Shown: positions 51,184 to 59,460 of the stretch, piece by piece
Layout of the letters: every line of letters begins with the position of its first letter
Position numbering within the stretch: position 1 is the first letter of the stretch
Assembly (NCBI GenBank): GCA_020634755.1
Contig: JACKBC010000042.1
Span: 1-60,585, forward strand
DNA: 60,585 nucleotides
Direction of reading: 5' to 3'
Source: Caldilineaceae bacterium
GTDB lineage: Bacteria > Chloroflexota > Anaerolineae > Caldilineales > Caldilineaceae
Made by a program: the position numbers and the translations under genes
The notes under the pieces: generated by a model
What the model was told of the DNA's origin: nothing
The model's database searches: none
What the model saw: the letters and a program-made list of their open reading frames with translations, nothing else

Positions 51184-51915
51184 TTGTATACAGATGTGGT
51201 TACAGACACCCAAAGTGCAACTCGCCGTATCCTCGTTGTGGACGACCAATCCATTATACGCTCTTTGCTGGAAGAGGTTTTGGCCCAAAAAGGGTACACG
51301 GTGATTACCGCTTCAAATGGCAAAGACGCGTTGGAAGCCGTACGACAAGGTGGATTACCGGATCTGGCTGTGCTAGATATTATGTTGCCCGGCATGGATG
51401 GTTTTGCGGTTGCCAATCAGCTTGAAAATTTTGGCGATATTCCCATCATCTTTTTATCAGCGCTGACCGATCTTTCTACAAAGGTAGAAGGACTGAGCAA
51501 GTATGCTGAAGATTATGTGACCAAACCTTTTTCCAATACAGAATTAGTGGCGCGTATTCAGCGTATTTTGGCGCGCACACCCGCCAGAGCTTCTTCCGCT
51601 CCGGGTGAAGTGGTTATCGACGACAATTTGCGCATCAATTTTGAAATTCGCTTTGCCGTCCTCAATGGCGACAAAGTACGGCTCACCCCCATTGAAAGTG
51701 AACTTTTGCGGGTGCTTTACAGTTATCGCGGTCAAGTTGTCCTTTTTGAAACGCTGATTGAAGAGGTTTGGGGCGCTGACTCCCAGCCCTCATTAAAATC
51801 CCTCCAAATTCATATCTCCCGATTGCGCACCAAAATTGAGCCTTCCCCCGATATTCCGCGCTACATTGTCACAGTCCATGATCAAGGTTACGTAATGCCC
51901 TATCAAACCGGCTAA
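51184..51915 (+). CDS. OmpR-family response regulator (orphan)
   Basis: I place the start at a TTG at 51184 with AGGAAGG six bases upstream; upstream codons belong to the family B repeat. The 243-residue product has a receiver domain (ILVVDDQ, phospho-acceptor Asp65 in LAVLDIMLPGMDG, Ser/Ala in FLSALTD, Lys in YVTKPF). A winged-helix DNA-binding domain follows (VRLTPIESELLRVLYSYRGQVV, SLKSLQIHISRLRTKI, YIVTVHDQGYVM). It activates or represses transcription after phosphorylation. No histidine kinase lies beside it in the window. Confidence 0.93.
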   Translation: MYTDVVTDTQSATRRILVVDDQSIIRSLLEEVLAQKGYTVITASNGKDALEAVRQGGLPDLAVLDIMLPGMDGFAVANQLENFGDIPIIFLSALTDLSTKVEGLSKYAEDYVTKPFSNTELVARIQRILARTPARASSAPGEVVIDDNLRINFEIRFAVLNGDKVRLTPIESELLRVLYSYRGQVVLFETLIEEVWGADSQPSLKSLQIHISRLRTKIEPSPDIPRYIVTVHDQGYVMPYQTG

Positions 51916-52070
51916 AACCAGCGCCGCTCACGCTCCCTAAACACGGCATAGTTATATTGGGTTGCATACTTATCCCATTTGGCTCTGTAAAAGCCATGCA
52001 TAATTGATAATTGTACGCTGAGAAAGGGGCAATTATTCATCGCTTTTACAACCGCAGTTGGCATTATATT

Positions 52071-52150
52071 GCGATTGAGATGAAAACCGGGGCTTTCTAA
52101 AGCCAGCTCTTTGCGAGAATAAACTCCGGTTTTCATGCCAAGCTAAGCAT
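52071..52150 (+). repeat. Dispersed hairpin repeat, family C, copy 2
   Basis: GATGAAAACCGG faces CCGGTTTTCATGC across the centre, the same layout as 7446-7526. Confidence 0.8.
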
Positions 52151-52248
52151 GCATGCGAGTTACAGTAAACTCAATATCCATTTGCGTCTCCCCTCCTTAT
52201 CACATCGCCTCATCGTACCCTACATTCATTCCGCGATTATAAATATAC

Positions 52249-52343
52249 ACGACTTGTGCAGCATCAAGGGCCTGTCAGAACAGCATAGCTGACCTGGCAA
52301 TTTTTACGCCAGACGTTCTGGCTCCCAAAGAGGCTGCGTAAGT
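52249..52343. repeat. MITE-like repeat, family A (copy 8)
   Basis: Ends ACGACTTGTGCAGCATC and AGAGGCTGCGTAAGTTC. The interior has CTGTCAGAACAGCATAGCTGAC and other small palindromes. Confidence 0.75.
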
Positions 52344-52516
52344 TCTATACGCAGAAAACGATACATTTGCACCTTTGCTGACGGTTGGCGTGCAGTGCTC
52401 GCAGCTGTTCATGCATTGGATACGTTTGCGCAGATATATTTTGCTGCGCCCAAATTATGCGAAAGCTGACAACAAACAAAGTGCTTACAAATTGCACATA
52501 AATTGCCGAGGGAATC

Positions 52517-52897
52517 ATGCAGTTAAATATAGCTAGAATAAAGCCTGGACAAGGGGTAGAAATCGTAGACAATCTAAATAACCTGGTGGTTGTTCACAAT
52601 GGCAATGGCTATGAATTTTGGGTTGAATGGCAGCCTCAGCCAGATAAGAATCTTGAATTGCGCGCCGGCTATTATCTACACGCCATCTATGAATATACGC
52701 AGATCGATCGTTCGCTGACCGAACTTTCGGATCGTTGGCGCACTTTTAAATATGGCATATGGTTGGGCGAAAATACTGATTCGGCCACTCACAATTTAGC
52801 CAGCGCCATAGAAATTACAAAACGCAGCTTTGAACGCAGAATTCCCCATATGCATACGCTACTGTCAAATCAGGATTCTGAAATCGTCGAGGTATAA
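52517..52897 (+). CDS. Protein of unknown function (126 aa)
   Basis: An ATG with GAGGGAATC upstream. A soluble 126-residue protein: an N-terminal beta-rich part (VEIVDNLNNLVVVHNGNGYEFWVEWQP) and a more helical C-terminal half (IDRSLTELSDRWRTF, ASAIEITKRSFERRI). No signal peptide, membrane segment or motif is recognised. It is followed by the 34-bp tandem array and an MFS gene on the same strand. Confidence 0.65.
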   Translation: MQLNIARIKPGQGVEIVDNLNNLVVVHNGNGYEFWVEWQPQPDKNLELRAGYYLHAIYEYTQIDRSLTELSDRWRTFKYGIWLGENTDSATHNLASAIEITKRSFERRIPHMHTLLSNQDSEIVEV

Positions 52898-52920
52898 CCT
52901 TTATATCGCATCCAAAATAC

Positions 52921-53045
52921 AACGCCGCTCTTTGCATCTGGATGTTAAAGATGCAACGCCGCTCTTTGCATTTGGATGTTAAAGATGCAACGCCGCTCTT
53001 TGCATCTGGATGTTAAAGATGCAACGCCGCTCTTTGCATCTTTGG
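52921..53045 (+). repeat. Tandem array, four 34-bp units
   Basis: Units start at 52921, 52955, 52989 and 53023. Each holds AACGCCGCTCTTTGCAT then CTGGATGTTAAAGATGC, nearly identical. The inner GCATC/GATGC pair can form a small hairpin. There are no spacers between units, so it is not a CRISPR. It ends about 50 bases before an MFS gene. Confidence 0.9.
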
Positions 53046-53094
53046 GGGCTTCATGGTATCGTGCCTGCCAAATTCCAACCCGCAGGAGACATTG

Positions 53095-54354
53095 ATGGCA
53101 AATGATGCTTACCCCAAGCCGGCGATAGCTACATCCGTTGCGCCCCAACCACCCATACCAGAAATCTCGCTGAGGCGCTTGCTTGGCCTGGCCATTGTCA
53201 CGCGGCTCATTGTTGACACCGGGGTCCAATTTTTTAACCCCTTCCTCCCGCTGATTGCCGAAGGGTTGCGCACAAACATTATCACAATGGGCTGGCTGGT
53301 TGGGCTGCGCAGCCTGGTAGGCTTACTCTCTCCTCTCTTTGGTTCCCTGGCCGATCAATACGGCTTCCGGCTGATTATGCGCTTGGGGCTGGTTGCCGCT
53401 GGCGCCGGTGCGCTGGTGGTGGGCATCAGCAGCGGCATCGGGCTGGCCAGCGCCGGCATGATCTTGTGGGGCATTGGCGTTGCGGGCTTTGTCCCCAATT
53501 TGCAAGCCTATATTAGCGCGCGCCTGCCCTATGCCCAGCGCGCGCGCGGCATTGGCATCCTCGAATATTCATGGGCGCTGGCCGGCATTGTGGGGCTCTT
53601 CCTCATGGGGTTGATCATTGCGCAGTTTGGCTGGCGCACGCCTTTCTTTGTGTTGGGGCTGGGCATGTTGCTTATGGCGCTCGTGCTTGGCGCCCTGCCC
53701 AAAGCGCGCGCGCGCCCAAGCAGCCCGCCGAGCCTAGAAACAGCCACCGGACATTCTTTGCCTTGGACGCGTCGAGTACGGCAGTTTTTTGATCTTGGCC
53801 CCAATGCGCGCTCGGCCTACGCCACCATGGCCGCAGCGGCGGCGCTGTTTACGGCCGCCATGCAAGTAATGATCACGCATGGCGCTTGGCTCCGCCATGA
53901 GTATGCGCTGGGGCCGGCGCAATTGGGCGTCATTGCGCTGATTATGGGCGTGGCCGATCTGTGTGGCAGCGGTTCGGTTAGCCTACTGACAGATAAATTT
54001 GGCAAGCGGCGCAGCGTGCTGCTGGGAGTGATTGGCGCGGCTTTGGGCTTCCTGATCATGCCCGTGCTCAATGTTTCTGTTGCCATGGCCGTAACCGGCA
54101 TTGTCGTGGCGCGAGCATTTTTTGAATTCGCCATTGTGAGCAACATCCCCTTATTGAGCGAACAAGCGCCACAGCAGCGAGGCAAAGTAATGACATTGGG
54201 GGCGGCGTTTAACTTGTGCGGCGCCACCTTGGCCGGCATTTCGGGGCCGTGGCTCTATACGACCTTTGGGGTATGGGGGCTGGGGCTTGTTTCGGCCACG
54301 CTTTCGCTTTTGTCCAGCGTAATTATTTGGCGCTGGGTGCAAGATGCAGCATAA
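53095..54354 (+). CDS. Major facilitator superfamily transporter
   Basis: 419 residues from the ATG at 53095 (AGGAG upstream); an earlier in-frame start at 53053 lacks a site. Twelve membrane segments are predicted, with motif A GSLADQYGFRLIM after helix 2, a central loop (ARPSSPPSLETATG) and a second-half motif LLTDKFGKRRSVLLG. The substrate is unknown; efflux of a small molecule is likely. The tandem array lies in its upstream region. Confidence 0.9.
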   Translation: MANDAYPKPAIATSVAPQPPIPEISLRRLLGLAIVTRLIVDTGVQFFNPFLPLIAEGLRTNIITMGWLVGLRSLVGLLSPLFGSLADQYGFRLIMRLGLVAAGAGALVVGISSGIGLASAGMILWGIGVAGFVPNLQAYISARLPYAQRARGIGILEYSWALAGIVGLFLMGLIIAQFGWRTPFFVLGLGMLLMALVLGALPKARARPSSPPSLETATGHSLPWTRRVRQFFDLGPNARSAYATMAAAAALFTAAMQVMITHGAWLRHEYALGPAQLGVIALIMGVADLCGSGSVSLLTDKFGKRRSVLLGVIGAALGFLIMPVLNVSVAMAVTGIVVARAFFEFAIVSNIPLLSEQAPQQRGKVMTLGAAFNLCGATLAGISGPWLYTTFGVWGLGLVSATLSLLSSVIIWRWVQDAA

Positions 54355-54385
54355 GCAAACCACATTCACTGTAACAGAACAGAGC

Positions 54386-54647
54386 CTACATATTTGCGCC
54401 CTCGCTGTTAGCCACAGGCGGCGCTCGGGACGGCGCCACCAATAAGGCCTGCGCCATCATCAACAATCTTTGCTGGGCTTTATCCACAAAATGTTGTGCT
54501 CGGGTTGAGTGAGTGGCTACATGTTTGCGCCCTCGCTGTTAGCCACAGGCGGCGCTCGGGACGGCGCCACCAATAAGGCCTGCGCCATCATCAACAATCT
54601 TTGCTGGGCTTATCCACAAAATGTTGTCGCTCGGGTTGAGTAAGTGG
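54386..54647 (+). repeat. Two tandem 131-bp direct repeats
   Basis: Copies start at 54386 and 54517, nearly identical (TTTGCGCCCTCGCTGTTAGC onward), with single-base differences such as GGGCTTTATCC and GGGCTTATCC. Non-coding. Confidence 0.9.
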
Positions 54648-54666
54648 CTATATATTGTACCAATAC

Positions 54667-54713
54667 AAAAGGGCGTTGCGGCTACCGGGGGATAGCAGTC
54701 GCAACGCCCTTTT
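54667..54713. terminator. Strong bidirectional terminator-like hairpin
   Basis: 14-bp arms AAAAGGGCGTTGCG and its complement with a 19-base loop and A/T ends, downstream of the MFS gene and the tandem repeats. Confidence 0.75.
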
Positions 54714-54852
54714 CGCAAGTAAACCCGCATGAATCCTGTACATCTTAAGTCTTCTTATGTCTGGATCTCATTGCGGATTGGGGGTCAATCAACCTTCACA
54801 TAATCATGACGCACCTTAGCGCCATAATCTTTCAGATCAATTTTTAAAATAC

Positions 54853-54934
54853 ACGACTTACGCAGCGCCCGTACGTGGACAGGAGAGGAAGCTTTTTACG
54901 GCGTCACTCTTACGCCAGGCTTGCGTAAGTCCTG
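54853..54934. repeat. MITE-like repeat, family A (copy 9)
   Basis: Best-conserved copy: CGACTTACGCAGCGCC at one end and GGCTTGCGTAAGTCC at the other. Confidence 0.88.
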
Positions 54935-55045
54935 AAATATAGAAATCAATATTTACACGACTTCATTTATAGTCCTCGTGTTACCTTACACTCTTTGAAA
55001 TCTTCCTAGCGCCATGTTAGAATCAGGCATCGAATAGTTGACGTT

Positions 55046-55130
55046 ATGCTTAGCTTTGCATGAGGTCCGGCGATTCATTATGCCTGTTGAGCCAATCGAA
55101 AGCGCGGGCTCTCACCTCAAGCGCGGTATA
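55046..55130 (-). repeat. Dispersed hairpin repeat, family C, copy 3
   Basis: The reverse strand aligns with 52071-52150, including the shared CAAGCTAAGCAT end. Confidence 0.7.
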
Positions 55131-55138
55131 GCAGCAAC

Positions 55139-55240
55139 TCGACTTATGCAGCGCCCGTGGTTTACCAGGGGTGCATCAGTGGCCATGCCAGTTAATTTTG
55201 GGCAAGGCGCCTTGGGTCCGCAAGAGGCGGCGTAAGGCCC
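55139..55240. repeat. MITE-like repeat, family A (copy 10, divergent)
   Basis: CGACTTATGCAGCGCCCGTGG at the left; GAGGCGGCGTAAGGCC at the right. Confidence 0.65.
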
Positions 55241-55305
55241 AAAACATTGGTCTCACCTGCGCAGTTTAAGTGAGCCCTTTTGCTTATGGTAGGACAAAGC
55301 ACAGA

Positions 55306-55974
55306 ATGAATGAGATGGAGCCGGCGAGTTCGACAAACCGAAGCGATCAGGAATGGGTGCATGCACTCAGTGGGAAGTTGGGCCGCGCCGCCCAGCAGTC
55401 TGCGCATGAGGATCTATCCAAATATCTCTTTAGGGCGGCCTACAATTATCTGCTCAAACGACAAGTCCATTTGGCGCCGCTAGCCGGGTTTGCCAGCGAT
55501 GAACTGACCGAGTTGGCGCGAGATTTTGTGCAAGAAACGCAGGAACGCCTGGCCCATAATGGCTATTTTTTGCTCACGAAATATAGCGGAACGGGACGCT
55601 TTACAAGCTGGATGGCGCAGGTGATTTACAGGCAGGCGGCCAGCGAATTGCGCCGCCCATATTGGCGTCGTCGCAACTGGGTGCCCAATGATCAGGAGAT
55701 TGATCCGGGCGCCGATGAAGCCGACAACCCTGAAGTTGCCGCCATGCTTACGCAAGTCAATCAAGTGCTTTCAGATTGTTTGCAAAAACTTTCGCCGCGT
55801 TATCGCATGGCGCTTTTGCGCTGCATTGTCGAGGATGAACGGGCCGAAGTATTGGCCGCCGAATTAGACATTACGGCCAATGCCGTCTATTTGTTGGTGC
55901 ATCGCGGCAAACAGAATTTACGTAAATGTGTGGTTAAATCGGGAGTGGACTCAGATATATTTGGTATCTTTTGA
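55306..55974 (+). CDS. ECF-type sigma-70 family sigma factor
   Basis: 222 residues from the ATG at 55306. Region 2 is in residues about 50-125: LARDFVQETQERLAHN..., TGRFTSWMAQVIYRQAASELRRPYWRRRNW, which melts and recognises the -10 region. Region 4 follows: CLQKLSPRYRMALLRCIVEDERAEVLAAELDITANAVYLLVHRGKQNLRKCV. The last 15 residues are non-conserved. It precedes, in the same direction, a protein with an anti-sigma-like segment, and it lies opposite a CHAT peptidase gene. Confidence 0.88.
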   Translation: MNEMEPASSTNRSDQEWVHALSGKLGRAAQQSAHEDLSKYLFRAAYNYLLKRQVHLAPLAGFASDELTELARDFVQETQERLAHNGYFLLTKYSGTGRFTSWMAQVIYRQAASELRRPYWRRRNWVPNDQEIDPGADEADNPEVAAMLTQVNQVLSDCLQKLSPRYRMALLRCIVEDERAEVLAAELDITANAVYLLVHRGKQNLRKCVVKSGVDSDIFGIF

Positions 55975-56004
55975 ATCAGCAGAAGTTGCGTAGCCTTGGT
56001 AGAT

Positions 56005-56072
56005 CGCAATGGCAAGAGATGGGGTCATATTCGTCAATTGAGACGATATCCATATTGCCAACACCGCCGCGG
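56005..56072 (-). repeat. 67-bp dispersed repeat, family B (copy 4, degenerate)
   Basis: In the forward direction CGCAATGGCAAG...AATTGAGAC...GCCAACACCG aligns with copy 1 at 37174-37239, though with more substitutions. It lies between the sigma factor and the next gene. Confidence 0.65.
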
Positions 56073-56223
56073 TCTCCAGACTATTGCGTGGATAGGCATA
56101 GAATGTTTACGCTGATGTTGACTTTCAGTGAATTTGAAACGGCGATAAAGAGATGTGAAAGAAAATTCATAGTTGTTACGTCCATACTATCGCACACAGT
56201 AATAAACAAAAGGTAACCAAAAT

Positions 56224-57045
56224 ATGCCAGAATCTATTAACAAACTTATATTAGAAGTCTTTAGCGAATCAATTGTGCAATTGCAGGGCGCCAATGGTCA
56301 TGCCCACGTGCATCATGGCGAATCACTGGAGCGTCACGATACACAGAATGGACGCGAGCACGAAGCTGATCTCCATGCAGAACTGCCAGAATCCGCCGAC
56401 CTGCTTTATGCATATATAGAGGCTGAATTGGACGAGCTGAATGCAGCGCTCATGTTTCCAGAAGTTCACCGTGATCTAGCCCATAGCAGCGCGCTGCAAG
56501 AAGCATATCGCGAATTGAGCGAATTGCTCACCATGGAGCGTGAAGACCGCTTAATTGAGCCGCCCATCACGCCATCCTTTGACTTTTCGTATTTACAACA
56601 ACAGGCCGCGCCCAGCGCCTTGCTGGAAAATTCGTGGAACCTGGACCGCGTGGGACGCCTTGTGATTGAATTTACCACTGAATTGCTGCAATCCATCCGT
56701 CCACTGGATTTACAGACATCTCTGGTAAAATCTAACCAAGGCAGCAATGCGAATAATATGTACCACTACATATTGAAAGACCAGGTTGACAACCTCAATG
56801 TGGAAATTGGCGTCAAGCCCGATCAGGACAATCCACAGCAATGCCACGTGGCGGCTTGGGTTGGTATTCCCAGCCGCGAAGGTTGGCCCAATTGGAAGAA
56901 CTCACGCGTAGAGATGAAAATGGAACAAGAAGTATTGCAAAGCCAACTGACCGATGCCTTTGGACGCGTCTTGTTTGACCCAGTCGAATTAGCCAATTTG
57001 CCCCGGCTAACCTTTGAGGTGACGCCAGTCACACTGAATCAGTAA
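56224..57045 (+). CDS. Putative anti-sigma-like partner of unknown family (273 aa)
   Basis: 273 residues, ATG after AAAGGT. Residues about 55-105 (ADLLYAYIEAELDELNAALMFPEVHRDLAHSSALQEAYRELSELL) match the shape of a zinc-finger anti-sigma domain (AY.EAELD, then H..L, then a Y.EL..LL helix). The usual HxxxCxxC Cys residues are replaced, so zinc binding is doubtful. Residues 110-130 (EREDRLIEPP, PSFDFSYL) look like a linker. The C-terminal half (about 160-273) is a separate beta-rich domain (DNLNVEIGVKPDQDN, CHVAAWVGIPSREGWPN). It follows the sigma gene by 249 bases. Anti-sigma function is inference. Confidence 0.65.
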   Translation: MPESINKLILEVFSESIVQLQGANGHAHVHHGESLERHDTQNGREHEADLHAELPESADLLYAYIEAELDELNAALMFPEVHRDLAHSSALQEAYRELSELLTMEREDRLIEPPITPSFDFSYLQQQAAPSALLENSWNLDRVGRLVIEFTTELLQSIRPLDLQTSLVKSNQGSNANNMYHYILKDQVDNLNVEIGVKPDQDNPQQCHVAAWVGIPSREGWPNWKNSRVEMKMEQEVLQSQLTDAFGRVLFDPVELANLPRLTFEVTPVTLNQ

Positions 57046-57077
57046 ACCTATATCCAGCCAGAAAATCAATTTGTTGC

Positions 57078-59411
57078 TCAATCAATTGCAGATTCCGTAA
57101 TTTGGCAACTGCCAATCAAGACAAAGGGCGCCCAGTGGTACGGATCATCAAACACGCGTTCTTGATCCGCACTGTTTGCGCCAGAATCTGTCTGCGTAGC
57201 CATACCTTCCTGAGGGGAAACATGGCCCTTGAGGACCACATTTAGCATTGCCGCGTCCAGCTTCTTAGATTCCATCACCAGTCGCCGGAAAATATCTTCC
57301 ACTTGCGCACGGGTGAGTGAACGCAGGTAGAGTTGGGCCTCTTGCAGGGCCTGCGGAATGCTCATTTTCTGCTGGAGATTTTGATAGAACCTTTCCATTA
57401 AAATATGGGTGGAGCGCTCATCAACTCGCCACTGGGTGACAATCAGCGCCGCGGCGCCAGCAAACATAAACGCGCGCACCATGCCAAAAAGTTCATCACC
57501 GCGCTGTACTCGGTTTAAGCCGCTTTCGCAAGCGCTCAGCGTGACCAGTCGACAGTGCAGCTTCAACTGTGCCAACACGTCGCGCGCCGTCAGTATTTCA
57601 CCGTTGGCCAAATGCAGTGCAGAATCGAGCGGAGATGCTGGTTCAAAGGTGCCGTGGCACGAAAAGTGTAACATGTGGGCGCGCGGAGCATATGCCAAAA
57701 CATTGGCTTTGGTGGCTACATCGCCCACTAAGGCGCGCCCGTGCATGAGCGCCGCCACGCCGCGCGCCTCTTCTTCGGCAAAGGTCAATTGCACATCACC
57801 GCCATTATGGCCCACCGCCAGACACGGAGCATTGGCTGCTTCCATGTTTGGCTCCACCGTGGGCTGCGGCTTGTTAGGGCTACGCAGCAAGACGGTGGCG
57901 CTGGGTGCATAGACAATTTGGGGGCCATGGGCCGCCAACAACGTACTATCATCAGGCCCCAGCAGCGCTTGAAATGGCACGTAGTGCAATGGGCCATGGG
58001 GGACCAGATAAAGCAGCGCCTTCTGCTCGAGCAAATGATGAAACCGGGCCACCAGCTTGGTAAAGAGAATGCGCCGCATAAAAGGAGTGAGCAAATCTCG
58101 ACTCACCATGGCTTCCGGATCTTGCGGATACAGATCGTTGGGCGCGATGTCAGCATCCACCAAATGCGCTTCATCGCGCGTAATGGCAAAAACAAGCGTG
58201 CGGGGTGGCGGAAAGCGATGGCGCATGGGTTCACCGCCAGCATCCTGGCGCGCTTCCAGCAAACCGGTGGTGAAATATTCAAGCAGCAGGGCGTTCTCCG
58301 GCAACGCTTTCTGCACTTGGGCCAGCGTCATGGGCAAAGCGCCTATATCGCGCGCCAGATCCACCGGCCCGGCCTCCAGCAGATCCAGAAACGCCCGTGA
58401 ACGCGCCTGTTCAGCGTAGTTGAATGCTTGGTCGGTCAACCCCAACTGGTGACAGGTCAACACGGCATTGGCAAAAATATCGTTGATGGTGGAAAAATAG
58501 CCGGCGCGCGCTACTTCGGAGGTAAGACCCAAACGCAACTTTTCACTTAGTTGGATGGCGGCGGCATAATTTTCTAGCGACTGGGCAAACTGTGTCCGGC
58601 TTGCATATAGGGCGCCCAAATTGGCCCGAATATCCAGCGCTTCGGTATAGTGGTTGCCATTTTCAAAAATAGCCAGCGCTTTGTCATATTGTCTCAAGGC
58701 TTCATCAAAGTGAGCACTGCCTTGGCGATGATAGGTCTCTCCCAAATTGGCGTATGCAATGCCCATGCCATACGCGCTATCCAACTGGTCTTGGCAGCTC
58801 AACACCTGCTTATAGCATTCAATGGCCCGTTCCCAATGCCCCAGGCTCATGCTGACCATGCCCAACGTATTCCAGACCATTGCATAAAGGCTGAGCACAT
58901 CTGGCGTTTGGGCCAAATTGTCCAGCGCCTTGAGCGAAATAGCACAAAAAACTTCGGCTTTGGGCAGCACGCGTGTATCAAAATCGCCCTGGCTAAAACC
59001 ACTCCAATAGAGGGCGGCCAGATTGTTCTGTGTTTTTACCTGCTCAAGAATTTCGCGCGTTTCGGTGTAAATGCGGAGCGCTTCTCGATGCGTATCCTCA
59101 GCCTCGCGCCACCGTCCTTGACGCCAATAGGAGATGCCCAATGAGAGTAAAGCCTGACCGCGCAAAAATTGCGATATTTGCGGAATTGCCAGTACAGTAT
59201 GATACTGCCGTTCCGCTTCGGCCCAGTCGCTATCGCGTATATCGGTCAAAATAGCAGAAAAATAGGCGTACCAATAATCGGCGTGGGGATTTTGACTAGA
59301 TAGTCCTTGAACTTGCTGCAGCAAGGATTCGCATTGTGTAATTCGACGTTGGTCTACTGCCCGAAAAAAATCGGCCAGCAGGACACGGTCTATCCCTATT
59401 TCATTTGACAT
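57078..59411 (-). CDS. TPR-CHAT domain peptidase-like protein
   Basis: 777 residues. Residues about 40-330 are TPR-like helical repeats (for example ALLSLGISYWRQGRWREAEDTHREAL, GIAYANLGETYHRQGSAHFDEAL, RANLGALYASRTQFAQSLENY). The C-terminal CHAT domain keeps both catalytic motifs: His586 in HFSCHG and Cys628 in LSACESG, followed by GAAALIVTQWRVDERS and ALQEAQLYLRS. CHAT peptidases are caspase/separase-like proteases; some TPR-CHAT proteins act in type III-E CRISPR and in gasdermin-linked defence. No cas gene is present here. It faces the sigma/anti-sigma-like genes and diverges from the 225-aa protein by 49 bases. Confidence 0.92.
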   Translation of the reverse strand: MSNEIGIDRVLLADFFRAVDQRRITQCESLLQQVQGLSSQNPHADYWYAYFSAILTDIRDSDWAEAERQYHTVLAIPQISQFLRGQALLSLGISYWRQGRWREAEDTHREALRIYTETREILEQVKTQNNLAALYWSGFSQGDFDTRVLPKAEVFCAISLKALDNLAQTPDVLSLYAMVWNTLGMVSMSLGHWERAIECYKQVLSCQDQLDSAYGMGIAYANLGETYHRQGSAHFDEALRQYDKALAIFENGNHYTEALDIRANLGALYASRTQFAQSLENYAAAIQLSEKLRLGLTSEVARAGYFSTINDIFANAVLTCHQLGLTDQAFNYAEQARSRAFLDLLEAGPVDLARDIGALPMTLAQVQKALPENALLLEYFTTGLLEARQDAGGEPMRHRFPPPRTLVFAITRDEAHLVDADIAPNDLYPQDPEAMVSRDLLTPFMRRILFTKLVARFHHLLEQKALLYLVPHGPLHYVPFQALLGPDDSTLLAAHGPQIVYAPSATVLLRSPNKPQPTVEPNMEAANAPCLAVGHNGGDVQLTFAEEEARGVAALMHGRALVGDVATKANVLAYAPRAHMLHFSCHGTFEPASPLDSALHLANGEILTARDVLAQLKLHCRLVTLSACESGLNRVQRGDELFGMVRAFMFAGAAALIVTQWRVDERSTHILMERFYQNLQQKMSIPQALQEAQLYLRSLTRAQVEDIFRRLVMESKKLDAAMLNVVLKGHVSPQEGMATQTDSGANSADQERVFDDPYHWAPFVLIGSCQITESAID

Positions 59412-59460
59412 CTATTTCGTTAACCCATCTGTATGGACAAATTACAAAAAAGGAGAAATA

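Larger units (their letters stand above)
51916..52516. other. Intergenic region with two repeat elements
   Basis: Holds family C (52071-52150) and family A (52249-52343) repeats. I see no gene, RNA gene or clear promoter. Confidence 0.6.
54714..55305. other. Intergenic region upstream of the sigma factor gene
   Basis: Contains two family A elements and one family C element back to back; no gene or clear promoter seen. Confidence 0.6.

Noticed and set aside
52921..53045. Possible CRISPR array (34-bp repeats)
   Set aside because: Units are contiguous with no variable spacers and no cas gene is in the window.
57078..59411. Type III-E CRISPR-associated Csx29 as the identity of the TPR-CHAT protein
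   Set aside because: No effector, Csx30/Csx31-like match or CRISPR array is present; only the general sigma-plus-CHAT arrangement is similar.
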